Assembly (NCBI GenBank): GCA_963805505.1
Contig: CAWDUP010000004.1
Coordinates: 434,001 to 498,000, forward strand
Reading direction: 5' to 3'
Length of the DNA stretch: 64,000 bases
Source: JANPBY01 sp963805505
Lineage (GTDB): Bacteria > Actinomycetota > Actinomycetes > DATJPE01
The stretch's first letter is position 1, and each line of letters begins with the position of its first letter. The notes under the pieces were generated by a model that was not told where the DNA came from, made no database searches, and worked only from the letters and a program-made list of their open reading frames with translations. Of this stretch, positions 52,297 through 60,432 are shown piece by piece. The position numbers were made by a program, and so were the translations under genes.

Positions 52297-53261
52297 CGGG
52301 TCGCCTGGTCCTTCCGCAGCTGAATGATGTTGTAGACCACGAGCGGGACGACACCGATGAACAGCACCACCGCGAGCGCACTACCTCGTCCGTAGTTGAA
52401 CGAGACGAAGGACTGCGAGTACATCTCGTTCGCCACGATCTGGGTCCCGAAGTTGCCGTTGGTCATGACTCGGACGATGTCGAAGACCTTCAGCACCGCG
52501 ATCATGATCGTGGTGAGCACCACAACCAAGGTTCCGCGGATCATCGGCACGGTGACGTAGCCGAAGAGCTTCCGGCCAGCGGCGCCGTCGATCATGGCCG
52601 CCTCGATGACATCCATGGGGATCGCCTTGATGGCCGCTGAGAGCACGACCATCGCGAACCCCACCTGGATCCAGATCATGATGACCATGAGCAGGAAGTT
52701 GTTCCATGGCTTCCAGAGCAGCCAGTTCGGCGGGTTGCTTATCCCGATCCAATGACAAAGCTGGCTCAACAGGCCGACCTGCGTCTGGTCTGGAGCTCGG
52801 TATTCATACACCAGGCCCCAGATGATGCTGGCGCCCACGAACGAGATGGCCATCGGCATGAAGATGAGGGACTTGGGGATCGACTCGCGGCGCATTCGGT
52901 CGAGGAGCAGGGCGAGAGTGAGACCGAGCGCAGTGGACGCGATGGGGGCGATGACGATCCACATCACGGTGTTGATCAGGAAGGTGCGGTTGTCAGGTGT
53001 GGTGAAGATCCAGTCGTAGTTGGCGAGGCCTACCCACTTCTTGGACGATTCGTTCTTGAAGCTGTAGATCGTCGTGAGGATTGCGGGGATCACCAGCCCG
53101 ACGAGAAGCAGGACCGCCGCCGGTCCGAGGAAGACCACCCGAGCCAGTCCGCTCTGCAACCGGCCGCGGGCTCTGCCTGCCACGTAGAAGACGATCAGCA
53201 GGACACCGAAAAAGGCCGATAGGACTATGAGGGCGTAGCTGAACTTCTGAAAGGTGACCAA
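52293..53261 (-). CDS. Sugar ABC transporter permease (MalF-like)
   Basis: A 322-residue permease. About eight helices are predicted, and the EAA loop PMDVIEAAMIDGAAGRKLFGYVTVPMIRG is complete. It starts at TTG 53261, supported by AGGAGG nine bases upstream. It pairs with the MalG-like subunit. The binding-protein gene is upstream on the same strand, separated by a strong hairpin. Confidence 0.88.
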   Translation of the reverse strand: MVTFQKFSYALIVLSAFFGVLLIVFYVAGRARGRLQSGLARVVFLGPAAVLLLVGLVIPAILTTIYSFKNESSKKWVGLANYDWIFTTPDNRTFLINTVMWIVIAPIASTALGLTLALLLDRMRRESIPKSLIFMPMAISFVGASIIWGLVYEYRAPDQTQVGLLSQLCHWIGISNPPNWLLWKPWNNFLLMVIMIWIQVGFAMVVLSAAIKAIPMDVIEAAMIDGAAGRKLFGYVTVPMIRGTLVVVLTTIMIAVLKVFDIVRVMTNGNFGTQIVANEMYSQSFVSFNYGRGSALAVVLFIGVVPLVVYNIIQLRKDQATR

Positions 53262-53312
53262 CGCCGACTACCTCCTCGACGGCCGACAACAAGTCAGCCC
53301 GTGAATGTGGAA

Positions 53313-53357
53313 CGGCCGGAGCCTGAGGATGTGTCTACTCCCCTCAGGCTCCGGCCG
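53313..53357 (-). terminator. Strong intercistronic hairpin after the sugar-binding protein gene
   Basis: CGGCCGGAGCCTGAGG (53313-53328) and CCTCAGGCTCCGGCCG (53342-53357) form a perfect 16-bp stem with a 13-base loop, located between the SBP stop (53419) and the permease start (53261). No T-tract. This is the usual partial terminator or RNA-stabilising element that keeps binding protein above permease levels. Confidence 0.8.
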
Positions 53358-53418
53358 CACGCAAATCCGTCAGACCGGTGGTCGGTTTCGAGGATTCATT
53401 CTCGGAACCGACTCAGGA

Positions 53419-54789
53419 TCAGGACGGCCAGGCCGCATCGATGGCCTGCAGGACGGCCTGCGTCGGCTTGTCCTCCGCGAACCATGCGGTCATCTGGGTC
53501 CACTCCGCACCAGCACCTACCGCCGCCGGCATGAGGTCGGAGGCGTCGAAGCGGAACGTGGCTGTCGCATCGGTCAGGTACTTGGCCGACAGGACGGGAA
53601 TGGGCTGGTCGCCGTAGGCGGTGATCGGGACTCCGCTGTTCGCAGACACCCAGCCCTCGCCCTGCTCGACCTTCGACGTTGCCCACTCGGCCGAGGCCAG
53701 GTAGGTCTGCACCGATTGCACCTCGGGACGGTCGGCGAACGCCGTGACGAACTCGCCGCCGCCAACGACCGGGGTCGTGACGTCGGAGCTCTGGGCCGGG
53801 AGGTAGAACGCGAAGACGTCGCCGTCCTCGGTCACCTTCACGTCCTTCTTGAACGAGGCCCACTGGGCGCCGTAGAAGGAGGCCTGCTGCAACATGCCGC
53901 ACTTGGCCGACAGGATCGGCTTACCCGCATCCTGGAAGGCCGTCGTGGCGATGGTCTGCACGTTGCCGAAGCCGCCGTTGACGTACTGCGGGTTCTTCAT
54001 CCAACCCGCGACGACGTCCATCGCCTCGGTGATCTGCGGGGAGTCGAACAAGACGGTGTGCGCGACCCACTGGTCGTACACGTCGCCACCGAACTTCCCG
54101 AGGACAACCTGCTCCAGCCAGTCGGTGGCCGGCCAGCCGGTGGCTCCACCGGACTCGATGCCACCACACCACGGAGTGATGCCGTCACTCACCATCTGGT
54201 CGGAGAGCGCCATCATCTCGTCCCACGTGGTGGGAACGGTGTAGCCCTTCTCCGCAAAGACCTTCGGTGAGTACCAGACGAAGGACTTCATGTTCGAGCT
54301 CAGGGGTGCGGCATAGAACGTGCCGTCCACCGTGCCGTACGTCTTCCAGGCCGGGTTCCAGTACTGGTCGACGTTGTCTATAACGCTTTGCGGGGGTTCA
54401 ACCGGACCGCCCTGCTGGACCAGCTTTTGCAGCAGACCCGGCTGAGGGATGAACGCGATGTCGGGCGCGTTCCCACCCGCGATGCGGGTCGGAAGCTGAG
54501 CCTCGAACTGGTCGCTGCCCTCATAAACGATGTCGATCCCCGTGCAGTCCTCGAATTCCTTCCAGGAAGCCTCGTAGCGCTGCTGCTCGGGCGGGAGGAT
54601 CGAGGTGAAGATCTTCACCTTCGTGCCCGGGTGACTTCCGTAGGTTGCGTAGGCTTCGCAGCCAGGGGGCATGGACGCAGCAGCGGCGTCACCGCCACCC
54701 GAGCTCCCACCGCAGGCCGCGAGGGTCAGCAGGGCAGCCGCTGCACTCCCGACCAGGGCGCCGAAGCGCCGCTTTGATCTCAAGGTCAT
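53419..54789 (-). CDS. Sugar-binding lipoprotein of ABC importer
   Basis: A 456-residue extracellular solute-binding protein of the family-1 type. Signal and lipobox: ALLTLAACGGSS. The mature part has VKIFTSILPPEQQRYEASWKEFED, NAPDIAFIPQPGLLQKL, APLSSNMKSFVWYSP and WDEMMALSDQMV. ATG 54789 has GAGGGAGAC upstream. It probably binds an oligosaccharide or glucoside. An upstream operator (54942-54955) connects it to the LacI regulator. Confidence 0.92.
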   Translation of the reverse strand: MTLRSKRRFGALVGSAAAALLTLAACGGSSGGGDAAAASMPPGCEAYATYGSHPGTKVKIFTSILPPEQQRYEASWKEFEDCTGIDIVYEGSDQFEAQLPTRIAGGNAPDIAFIPQPGLLQKLVQQGGPVEPPQSVIDNVDQYWNPAWKTYGTVDGTFYAAPLSSNMKSFVWYSPKVFAEKGYTVPTTWDEMMALSDQMVSDGITPWCGGIESGGATGWPATDWLEQVVLGKFGGDVYDQWVAHTVLFDSPQITEAMDVVAGWMKNPQYVNGGFGNVQTIATTAFQDAGKPILSAKCGMLQQASFYGAQWASFKKDVKVTEDGDVFAFYLPAQSSDVTTPVVGGGEFVTAFADRPEVQSVQTYLASAEWATSKVEQGEGWVSANSGVPITAYGDQPIPVLSAKYLTDATATFRFDASDLMPAAVGAGAEWTQMTAWFAEDKPTQAVLQAIDAAWPS

Positions 54790-54941
54790 GTTGTCTCCCT
54801 CTTGAAGGTGCCCGGCTCCATCATGGGCGGACAGTGGAGCGGTCGTGCTCTCTCCTCTTGGAACCTAGTGCTCACCTGGGCCTGGCGCACGCTGAGCGAG
54901 CAAGGAAGGAGTCACGGTTTGGTCTCGGTCGTGGAACGCTC

Positions 54942-54955
54942 TGAGAGCGCTTCCA
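54942..54955. promoter_or_regulatory. CebR-like operator upstream of the sugar-binding protein gene
   Basis: TGAGAGCGCTTCCA matches the LacI/CebR core (TGrGAGCGCTyCCA) and has the same GAGAGCGC half as the palindrome upstream of the beta-glucosidase. It lies about 155 bp upstream of the SBP start. A longer interrupted palindrome TGGAA..TTCCA spans 54932-54955. Two matching sites in one cluster support a shared regulator. Confidence 0.65.
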
Positions 54956-55028
54956 CAGATGCTGGCCGCGATCCTGCCCTCAGCCCGTGGCCGGAGGGGA
55001 TCCAAACCAATGCCTCTACGCTGCACGC

Positions 55029-56333
55029 ATGGACGCCGCCGGCCGACCGTCGCCTGCGGGCGATCGATCTGCACCGGCCCTCCAAATCACCGGGTCACCG
55101 GACGAGCCCGAGCTCGTCTTTCTCCCGTGGGACACGGCCTTGGCGGAATGGCCGGCGGAGTCACTCGTCGCGCTCCCCCGAGGGATCTCCCGGCACGTCG
55201 TCCGCTTCGTACGCATCAACGGGCAGGTCTTCGCTATCAAAGAGGTGCCCGTCCGGTTGGCCGAGCACGAGTACGGGATGCTGCGGCGCCTCGACCGGCT
55301 GGACGTGCCTTGTGTGGAGTCAGTCGGAGTAGTCACCGGGCGGGCAGGCGCCGACGGTGAGGCGTTGGAGGCAGCGCTGATCACCAAACACCTGCAGTTC
55401 TCTTTGCCCTATCGCGCGCTGTTCTCTCAGACTCTGCGGCCGGACACCGCAAACCGATTGCTGGATGCCCAGTCTTTGTTGCTGGTGCGCCTGCACCTGG
55501 CTGGGTTCCAGTGGCGCGACTGTTCACTGTCCAACACCCTTTTCCGGCGCGACGCCGGAGCTTTCGCCGCCTATCTCGTCGATGCGGAGACCGGCGAGCT
55601 CCATGACACGCTCAGTGACGGCCAGCGCGAAGAGGACCTCGAGATCGCCCGGATCAACATCTTCGGCGAGCTCCTCGACCTCGAAGCCGGCGGCATGCTC
55701 GAGGCAGGTGTTGACGCCCAGGACACAGCCGAGGCAGTGATCCGCCGCTACCGCAGGCTCTGGGCCGAACTGAGCGAGGCGCTCGTGGTCGAGCCGGGGG
55801 AGCGCTACAAGGTGGACGAAAAGATCCGGCGGCTCAACGAGCTCGGCTTCGACGTGGGTGAGCTCCAGATCAGAACGGCGGCTGACGGCGGCCACGTCCG
55901 GGTCCGGCCGAAGGTCGTCGATGCCGGCCATCACAGCCGCCGGCTGCTGCGGCTGACCGGGCTCGACGTCCAGGAGAACCAAGCGCGCCGACTCCTGAAC
56001 GACCTCGATTCCTACCGTTCGCACCTCGGGCTGCCACCGGAGGACGAGGAGTTCGTCGCGCACCGGTGGGTCGATGAGATCTTCCAGCCGGTCGTGCGTT
56101 CCGTGCCTCGCGAACTGCGCGGCAAGCTCGAGCCGGCCGAGATCTTCCACGAGGTGCTTGAGCATCGCTGGTTCATGTCTGAGCGATCGGGAGGCGACAT
56201 CGGCACCCTGGCGGCGGCCAACGACTACGTGTCCAGCGTGCTGGCGCACCGGCCAGATGAGCTGGCTGTTCTGGGTAAGCGGCTGGGCACCCCGAGTGAC
56301 CGGACGGAGTCGATTCCTCCGGTGCTCGACTGA
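55029..56333 (+). CDS. DUF4032 protein with kinase-like N-terminal half
   Basis: A 434-residue protein of the DUF4032 type. The N-terminal half is kinase-like: VRINGQVFAIKEVPVRLAEHEYGMLRRL has the lysine, and LAGFQWRDCSLSNTLFRRDAG plus AYLVDAETGEL resemble the HRD-x-x-x-x-N and DxD elements. The C-terminal half carries the DUF4032 domain (RLLRLTGLDVQENQARRLLNDLDSYR to FQPVVRSVPRELRGKLEPAEIFHEVLEHRWFMSER). The substrate is unknown. ATG 55029 chosen. Convenient position: the PfkB-type kinase gene follows 63 bp downstream. Confidence 0.82.
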   Translation: MDAAGRPSPAGDRSAPALQITGSPDEPELVFLPWDTALAEWPAESLVALPRGISRHVVRFVRINGQVFAIKEVPVRLAEHEYGMLRRLDRLDVPCVESVGVVTGRAGADGEALEAALITKHLQFSLPYRALFSQTLRPDTANRLLDAQSLLLVRLHLAGFQWRDCSLSNTLFRRDAGAFAAYLVDAETGELHDTLSDGQREEDLEIARINIFGELLDLEAGGMLEAGVDAQDTAEAVIRRYRRLWAELSEALVVEPGERYKVDEKIRRLNELGFDVGELQIRTAADGGHVRVRPKVVDAGHHSRRLLRLTGLDVQENQARRLLNDLDSYRSHLGLPPEDEEFVAHRWVDEIFQPVVRSVPRELRGKLEPAEIFHEVLEHRWFMSERSGGDIGTLAAANDYVSSVLAHRPDELAVLGKRLGTPSDRTESIPPVLD

Positions 56334-56363
56334 CCTGCACCAAGCCAACCCAAGGGGAGCCAC

Positions 56364-56399
56364 ATGAGACGTTGCGCCGGACGGGCCGTAGCCCTGTGA
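56364..56399 (+). promoter_or_regulatory. Mini-ORF (11 codons) overlapping the PfkB kinase start
   Basis: ATG 56364 follows a good site (AAGGGGAGCCAC) and encodes MRRCAGRAVAL before TGA 56397-56399, which overlaps GTG 56396 of the kinase as GTGA. The arrangement suggests translational coupling, as the kinase start itself lacks a ribosome-binding site. Alternatively a lost base here merges the two frames. Confidence 0.35.
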
Positions 56400-57352
56400 T
56401 CACGGTGTGCGGCGAGATGGTCGCGGACCTGGTCGCCCAAGACGACGGTGACTATCGCGCCTTTCCGGGCGGCTCCCCCGCCAACGTTGCAGTCGCCCTC
56501 GCTCGGCTCGGCGAGGAGACCAGCTTTGCCGGCCGGCTCGGGGCGGATGTCTTCGGTCGAAACATGCGGTCTCACCTGGTGAGCAATGGTGTCGACCCAT
56601 GCCACCTGGTGGAGGCCACCGAGCCGTCGACCCTCGCCGTGGTGTCCTTCGACGGCGAGCGGCGGGCGACGTACGACTTCTGGACCGAAGGGACCGCGGA
56701 CTGGCAGTGGAACACCGCGGATCTCTCCGTCCATCCCGACCACGGGGTGGTGGCTTTCCATACTGGCTCTCTCGCGTCCTGGACCCGCCCCGGCGACGGA
56801 GCGCTGCTGAACCTGTTCGCTCGCGTCCGACAGAGCGGGACATGCACGCTGTCCTACGATCCAAATGTCCGACCAAGGCTGCTCGGAGATGTCGACTCGG
56901 CGCGCGTCCGCATCGAGTCCATGGTGGCCCTCTCCCATGTGGTCAAGGTGAGCGACGAGGATCTCGAGTGGTTGTTCCCCGGTGAGGACGCTGCCGAGCT
57001 GGCCCGCCGGTGGGTCAGCGTCGGCCCGGACCTTGTGGTGGTCACGGGTGGTGCGCGAGGAGCGCTGGCGGCCCGTCGCGATCTCGACGACCTGCTGTAC
57101 GCGACGAGTCCCGCAGTCAGCCTGGCTGACACGATCGGGGCCGGTGACACGTTCATGGCGGCGCTGCTGCATGCCCTCGCACGCGTGGGTGGGCTGGGTC
57201 CTGATCCCGCGAACCGGCTTTCCGCGATCGACCAGTCAGCCATGGGCGAGATTCTCCATACCGCCGCAGCCGCCGCAGCGATCACCTGCACCCGGCGCGG
57301 GTGCGATCCACCGACACTCGCCGAACTCGCGGCGTTCAGATCGTCATCGTGA
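56396..57352 (+). CDS. PfkB-family carbohydrate kinase
   Basis: A 318-residue ribokinase-like sugar kinase. VCGEMVADLVAQDDG, the first signature GGSPANVAVALARLG and the second signature SLADTIGAGDTFMAALLHAL with catalytic Asp (about 249) are all present. It most resembles fructokinases. The GTG at 56396 has no clear ribosome-binding site of its own; an 11-codon mini-ORF (ATG 56364, with AAGGGGAG upstream) ends in TGA overlapping this GTG, so reinitiation may start translation. It probably phosphorylates a sugar such as fructose. Confidence 0.87.
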   Translation: MITVCGEMVADLVAQDDGDYRAFPGGSPANVAVALARLGEETSFAGRLGADVFGRNMRSHLVSNGVDPCHLVEATEPSTLAVVSFDGERRATYDFWTEGTADWQWNTADLSVHPDHGVVAFHTGSLASWTRPGDGALLNLFARVRQSGTCTLSYDPNVRPRLLGDVDSARVRIESMVALSHVVKVSDEDLEWLFPGEDAAELARRWVSVGPDLVVVTGGARGALAARRDLDDLLYATSPAVSLADTIGAGDTFMAALLHALARVGGLGPDPANRLSAIDQSAMGEILHTAAAAAAITCTRRGCDPPTLAELAAFRSSS

Positions 57353-57414
57353 GATGTTCCGGCGATAGAGCGTCGTCGCATCGGCGCTGTAATGGCGGAT
57401 CCGCTGGGGTCGCT

Positions 57415-58221
57415 TCAGCGCAAGTAGCTGGCTCCATTGAAATCGACAACCGCGCCGGAGACCCACTCGGCGCCAGGATCCGCAAGCGCGAGAACGGCAC
57501 CAGCGACCTCCTCGGCGGTCGCGACCCGTTGGAAGGGGCTCTGCGCACGAATCGCGTCCCCGTCGCGGGAGTCAAGCAAGGACGCCGCCATGTCGGTGGC
57601 TATGAAGCCGGGTGCCAACGACACGACTGAGATGCCTTGCGGGGCAAGGGCTACGGCCATCGACTGGCCGAATGCGTGCAGGCCAGCCTTGCTCGCACCG
57701 TACGCAGGCACGACAGGCTCCCCCCGATAGGCACCGCGCGATCCGATGTTGACGATCCGACCCCGTGGTAGGCCGTCGGCGGGCGGCTCATCGATCATGT
57801 GCCGGGCGATGCACCAGGTGAGGTTGGCCGGTCCCAGCAGGTTCGTCGCAAGCGTTGTCTGCCAGGCACTGACCCAGGCGTCGTAGTCCACATCGATCAG
57901 AGAGTGAGCGCCCCGTCTAGAACCCCCAACCTCGCTCGGATCGAGGAACAGAGCCGCGTTGTTGACCAACACGTCGATGCGCCCCAGCGCATCCACTGCC
58001 TGCTCCGCAAGCGCTCGGACTTGCCCCGGGTCGGATAGGTCGGCCCGGATAAGCGCGTGCCCATCACCCGCGAGGCCGGTCAGGACATCGCCGGCGGCGC
58101 CATCTGACTCCCTGTAGTGAACGACGACGCGATCGCCGTGTGCCGCAAAGGCGCGAGCCGTTGCTGCACCGACTCCCCGTGAGGATCCGGTGACCAGGAC
58201 GCCGCGGCCGACAGATGACAT
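57415..58221 (-). CDS. Short-chain dehydrogenase/reductase
   Basis: A 268-residue classical SDR. The nucleotide-binding motif is VLVTGSSRGVGAATARAFA, VLVNNAALF is the NNAG-type motif, the catalytic serine is in VNIGSRGAYRG and Tyr-Lys in VPAYGASKAGLHAFG (about 173-177). SLAPGFIATDMAASL and VDFNGASYLR complete a FabG-like enzyme. Basic residues after beta-2 (HYRESDG) suggest NADP. Convergent with the PfkB kinase gene and unlikely to be a metabolic partner. Confidence 0.88.
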   Translation of the reverse strand: MSSVGRGVLVTGSSRGVGAATARAFAAHGDRVVVHYRESDGAAGDVLTGLAGDGHALIRADLSDPGQVRALAEQAVDALGRIDVLVNNAALFLDPSEVGGSRRGAHSLIDVDYDAWVSAWQTTLATNLLGPANLTWCIARHMIDEPPADGLPRGRIVNIGSRGAYRGEPVVPAYGASKAGLHAFGQSMAVALAPQGISVVSLAPGFIATDMAASLLDSRDGDAIRAQSPFQRVATAEEVAGAVLALADPGAEWVSGAVVDFNGASYLR

Positions 58222-58443
58222 GCCCGCACCCTAGACGCGGCAACGCAGATCCCGCCGATGAAGCGGGGACCTCTCCGCCAGGGCTGCGCCCTAGGCCCAG
58301 AGACCCACCAGGGGCGGCAGGAAAGCGTGAACCGCTCAGAAATCGACCCGGTGCCCTAGCGGTCGCCGGGAACGCGGAGCATGCTGGATCCACGGGGGAC
58401 GCCCCCCGAGATTCCTGGGGTGGACAACTGCGAGGGAGTCGCG

Positions 58444-59034
58444 ATGTTCGCACAGATCATTCAAGGGAAAGTCCGCGACGCTGACCTGCTCGAGAAGCAG
58501 ATGGACCAGTGGCGCAAAGAGATCAAACCCGGAGCCGCCGGTTTCCTGGGTAGCACCGCTGGCGTCACGCCCGACGGCGAGGCGATAGTCATCGCCCGCT
58601 TCGAGTCCGCGGAGGATGCGCGCACCAACAGTCAGCGGCCAGAGCAGAGTTCCTGGTGGGCAGAAACTGCCCCGGCCTTCGAGGGCGAAGTCACGTTCCG
58701 CGACTGCGACGAGGTCGACTTGATGTTTGACGGCGGCTCGGAGATGGCGGGATTCGTGCAGGTCATGCAAGGGCGTGCCGTGGATCCCGAAGCCATGCGA
58801 GCCGCAGGCACGGCGATGGAGGCTGACCTCAGGCAACAGCGCTCCGACATCCTCGGCGGACTCGTCGCGTGGCATGGCGACCGCGAGTTCACCCAGGTCG
58901 TCTACTTCACCTCCGAGGACGATGCGCGCAAGGGAGAGGCCACGATGCAGGATGACTCGTCGTCCGCCGACTGGGAGTCGATGATCGACGGCCCGATGAC
59001 GTTCATCGACCTTCGGGAGCCGATCTACGACTAG
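58444..59034 (+). CDS. Tandem ABM-type ferredoxin-like protein, unknown function
   Basis: A 196-residue protein that appears to be two repeats of an antibiotic-monooxygenase-like fold. Half 1: FAQIIQGKVRDADLLEKQMDQWRKE, then GFLGSTAGVTPDGEAIVIARFES. Half 2: GFVQVMQGRAVDPEAMRAAGTAMEADLRQ, then VAWHGDREFTQVVYFTSEDDAR. The halves align with each other, so an internal duplication is likely. ATG 58444 has GAGGGAG six bases upstream. No known function; perhaps a small-molecule-binding or monooxygenase-like protein. Confidence 0.7.
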   Translation: MFAQIIQGKVRDADLLEKQMDQWRKEIKPGAAGFLGSTAGVTPDGEAIVIARFESAEDARTNSQRPEQSSWWAETAPAFEGEVTFRDCDEVDLMFDGGSEMAGFVQVMQGRAVDPEAMRAAGTAMEADLRQQRSDILGGLVAWHGDREFTQVVYFTSEDDARKGEATMQDDSSSADWESMIDGPMTFIDLREPIYD

Positions 59035-59058
59035 CCGCGAGCACCGGCGGCCGGCGGT

Positions 59059-59580
59059 TCAGATCCACCCGAGCCAAGAGCAGATCGCGGTGGCTGTTTC
59101 TCGTACCGACCGGTCGCCGGGAAGCACGAGATCCTCGAGGCCAACACCTCGACTGGAGGCCAACCACTCACGAGCGACCCGCAAGTCGTCCTCACGCCGT
59201 TCTGCGGTGGGGTCCGTGGAGAGCCGTCGCGTCACGATGTCCTCGGCGACATCGAGTCGAACGACCCGCATGGGGGCCGGCACAGCATCGCGAAGCGCGT
59301 GCAGGTGAACCTGGTCGGGGACGGCCCAGGCCAGGACCAATCGGATGACCCCCTCGTCCAGAAAGGCAGTACATATCTTCGTGACATTGCCCAGCACGAC
59401 TCTCTGGTGGTCGGAGCTGCCGCCGCCGGCGTCAAACCAGCCCAGCCAGTCGACGTCCACCAGCCCATAGAACTGCCCGCGACCGCCGAGCAGCGCACCG
59501 ATGTCCGCGGCCACGGTGCTCTTCCCGGCGCCATAGCATCCGGTGATCAGGACTGCCTCCTCGGCACGGGAACCGCTCAT
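59059..59580 (-). CDS. P-loop small-molecule kinase-like protein
   Basis: A 173-residue P-loop protein: VLITGCYGAGKSTVAADIGALL is Walker A, YGLVDVDWLGWFDAGGG a substrate-side loop, and MRVVRLDVAEDIVTRRLSTDPTAERREDDLRVAREWL a lid-like region. It belongs to the adenylylsulfate/shikimate-kinase-like group of small kinases of unknown substrate. ATG 59580 is chosen (MSGSRAEEAVLITG). Overlaps the end of the frame-broken gene upstream, suggesting the two are transcribed together after marR. Confidence 0.72.
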   Translation of the reverse strand: MSGSRAEEAVLITGCYGAGKSTVAADIGALLGGRGQFYGLVDVDWLGWFDAGGGSSDHQRVVLGNVTKICTAFLDEGVIRLVLAWAVPDQVHLHALRDAVPAPMRVVRLDVAEDIVTRRLSTDPTAERREDDLRVAREWLASSRGVGLEDLVLPGDRSVRETATAICSWLGWI

Positions 59581-59589
59581 CCCTCGCAC

Positions 59590-59925
59590 CTAGAGCCCCA
59601 GCAGCCATCGCGTTGAACGTTTCCGAGTCACTCGAGAAGGCCGCGAACGCTTCCACGTCCGGGGAGGGATCGTAGATCGTGATCCCCTTCTCGCGGACCA
59701 CGTAGCCATGGACGGAGACCTGCTCCGGCCGGGTTCCGCAATGAGGGTGTCGTAGGCGGGGAGCAGCACGGCGGGGTCACAGTCGAAGTCGTAGCGGCCG
59801 AGGAACGCGCGGAGTCCATCCTTCGAGGGGTCAGCGGGCGAGGCACGGCGTCCAACCGGACGCCGCCAGATTGCCGGTCGGGACCGATGCTCGTCGTGCG
59901 ACTTCCAATCCTCCGGCGGCGTCAC
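59590..59925 (-). pseudogene. Frame-broken small gene between MarR and the P-loop gene
   Basis: From GTG 59925 (overlapping the marR stop as GTGA) the protein reads TPPEDWKSHDEHRSRPAIWR and ends plausibly with LRAFLGRYDFDCDPAVLLPA then YDTLIAEPG near 59730. The unshifted frame then becomes a Ser/Arg-rich tail ending at 59590. One base over, the sequence continues EQVSVHGYVVREKGITIYDP then SPDVEAFAAFSSDSETFNA, which is natural protein. So one base is missing at about 59730, or the gene is decaying. The restored frame has no early stop and would overlap the next gene. I do not recognise the family. Either a real lesion or a sequence error. Confidence 0.55.
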
Positions 59926-60404
59926 TCTCGGAAGCCAGCCAGTAAGGCAGTCTGCTTCGCTGTGATCGCAACTGAAGCTTGGAGGTAGCGGACGAGGAAT
60001 CGAAGCTCGGCCGTGGTCAGCGAACGGTGCAACTCGTCGAATGCCGCACCGATGTCCTGGTAAGGGTTGTCGCGGCTTTCGAGGCCGCTCACATCTGCTT
60101 CGACCACAACTCGCCGGCGATCACGGTCGTCGCTGGTACGCCGCGCGAGACCGAGGGAGGAGAGGCGGTCGATCACGCCCGTGACGGCACCGGAGGTGAC
60201 GGACAGCTTCTGTGCGAGCTGGCCGGCGGTTTGGGGCCCGTCGCGTAGCACGATGCTCAAGGCGCGCATGTCGGTGACGCTGAGTCCGAAGAACGACGCC
60301 GCCGTGTGTTGGAACTGCGCTGTCTGGGTGGCGTTTGCCTCTCCAAGCAGCCGCAGCTCGTTGACCAACGCGTCGCGTGCACCCACCCGGACATCTTGGC
60401 ACAT
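59922..60404 (-). CDS. MarR-family regulator
   Basis: A 160-residue MarR protein. The winged helix has FFGLSVTDMRALSIVLRDG, TAGQLAQKLSVTSGAVTGVIDRLSSLGLARR and SDDRDRRRVVVEAD, typical of the family. The dimerisation helices flank it. ATG 60404 is chosen; ATG 60410 or GTG 60386 are alternatives. It is divergent from an alpha/beta-hydrolase gene, with a perfect palindrome in between, so it probably represses both. Its ligand is likely a substrate of that hydrolase, by inference. Confidence 0.87.
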   Translation of the reverse strand: MCQDVRVGARDALVNELRLLGEANATQTAQFQHTAASFFGLSVTDMRALSIVLRDGPQTAGQLAQKLSVTSGAVTGVIDRLSSLGLARRTSDDRDRRRVVVEADVSGLESRDNPYQDIGAAFDELHRSLTTAELRFLVRYLQASVAITAKQTALLAGFRE

Positions 60405-60408
60405 GAAC

Positions 60409-60425
60409 ATCTTAGTTGCTAAGAT
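60409..60425. promoter_or_regulatory. MarR operator in the marR-hydrolase intergenic region
   Basis: ATCTTAGTTGCTAAGAT is a perfect inverted repeat (ATCTTAG - TTG - CTAAGAT) in an AT-rich stretch otherwise rare here. It lies 8 bp before the hydrolase ATG region (60433) and overlaps the start region of marR (60404-60410). Typical of MarR autoregulation. Confidence 0.75.
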
Positions 60426-60432
60426 AATTGTC

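Noticed and set aside
54645..54944. Short plus-strand ORF in the SBP-DUF4032 divergent region
   Set aside because: Starts inside the SBP gene in antisense and has no family feature; region is better explained as promoter and operator.
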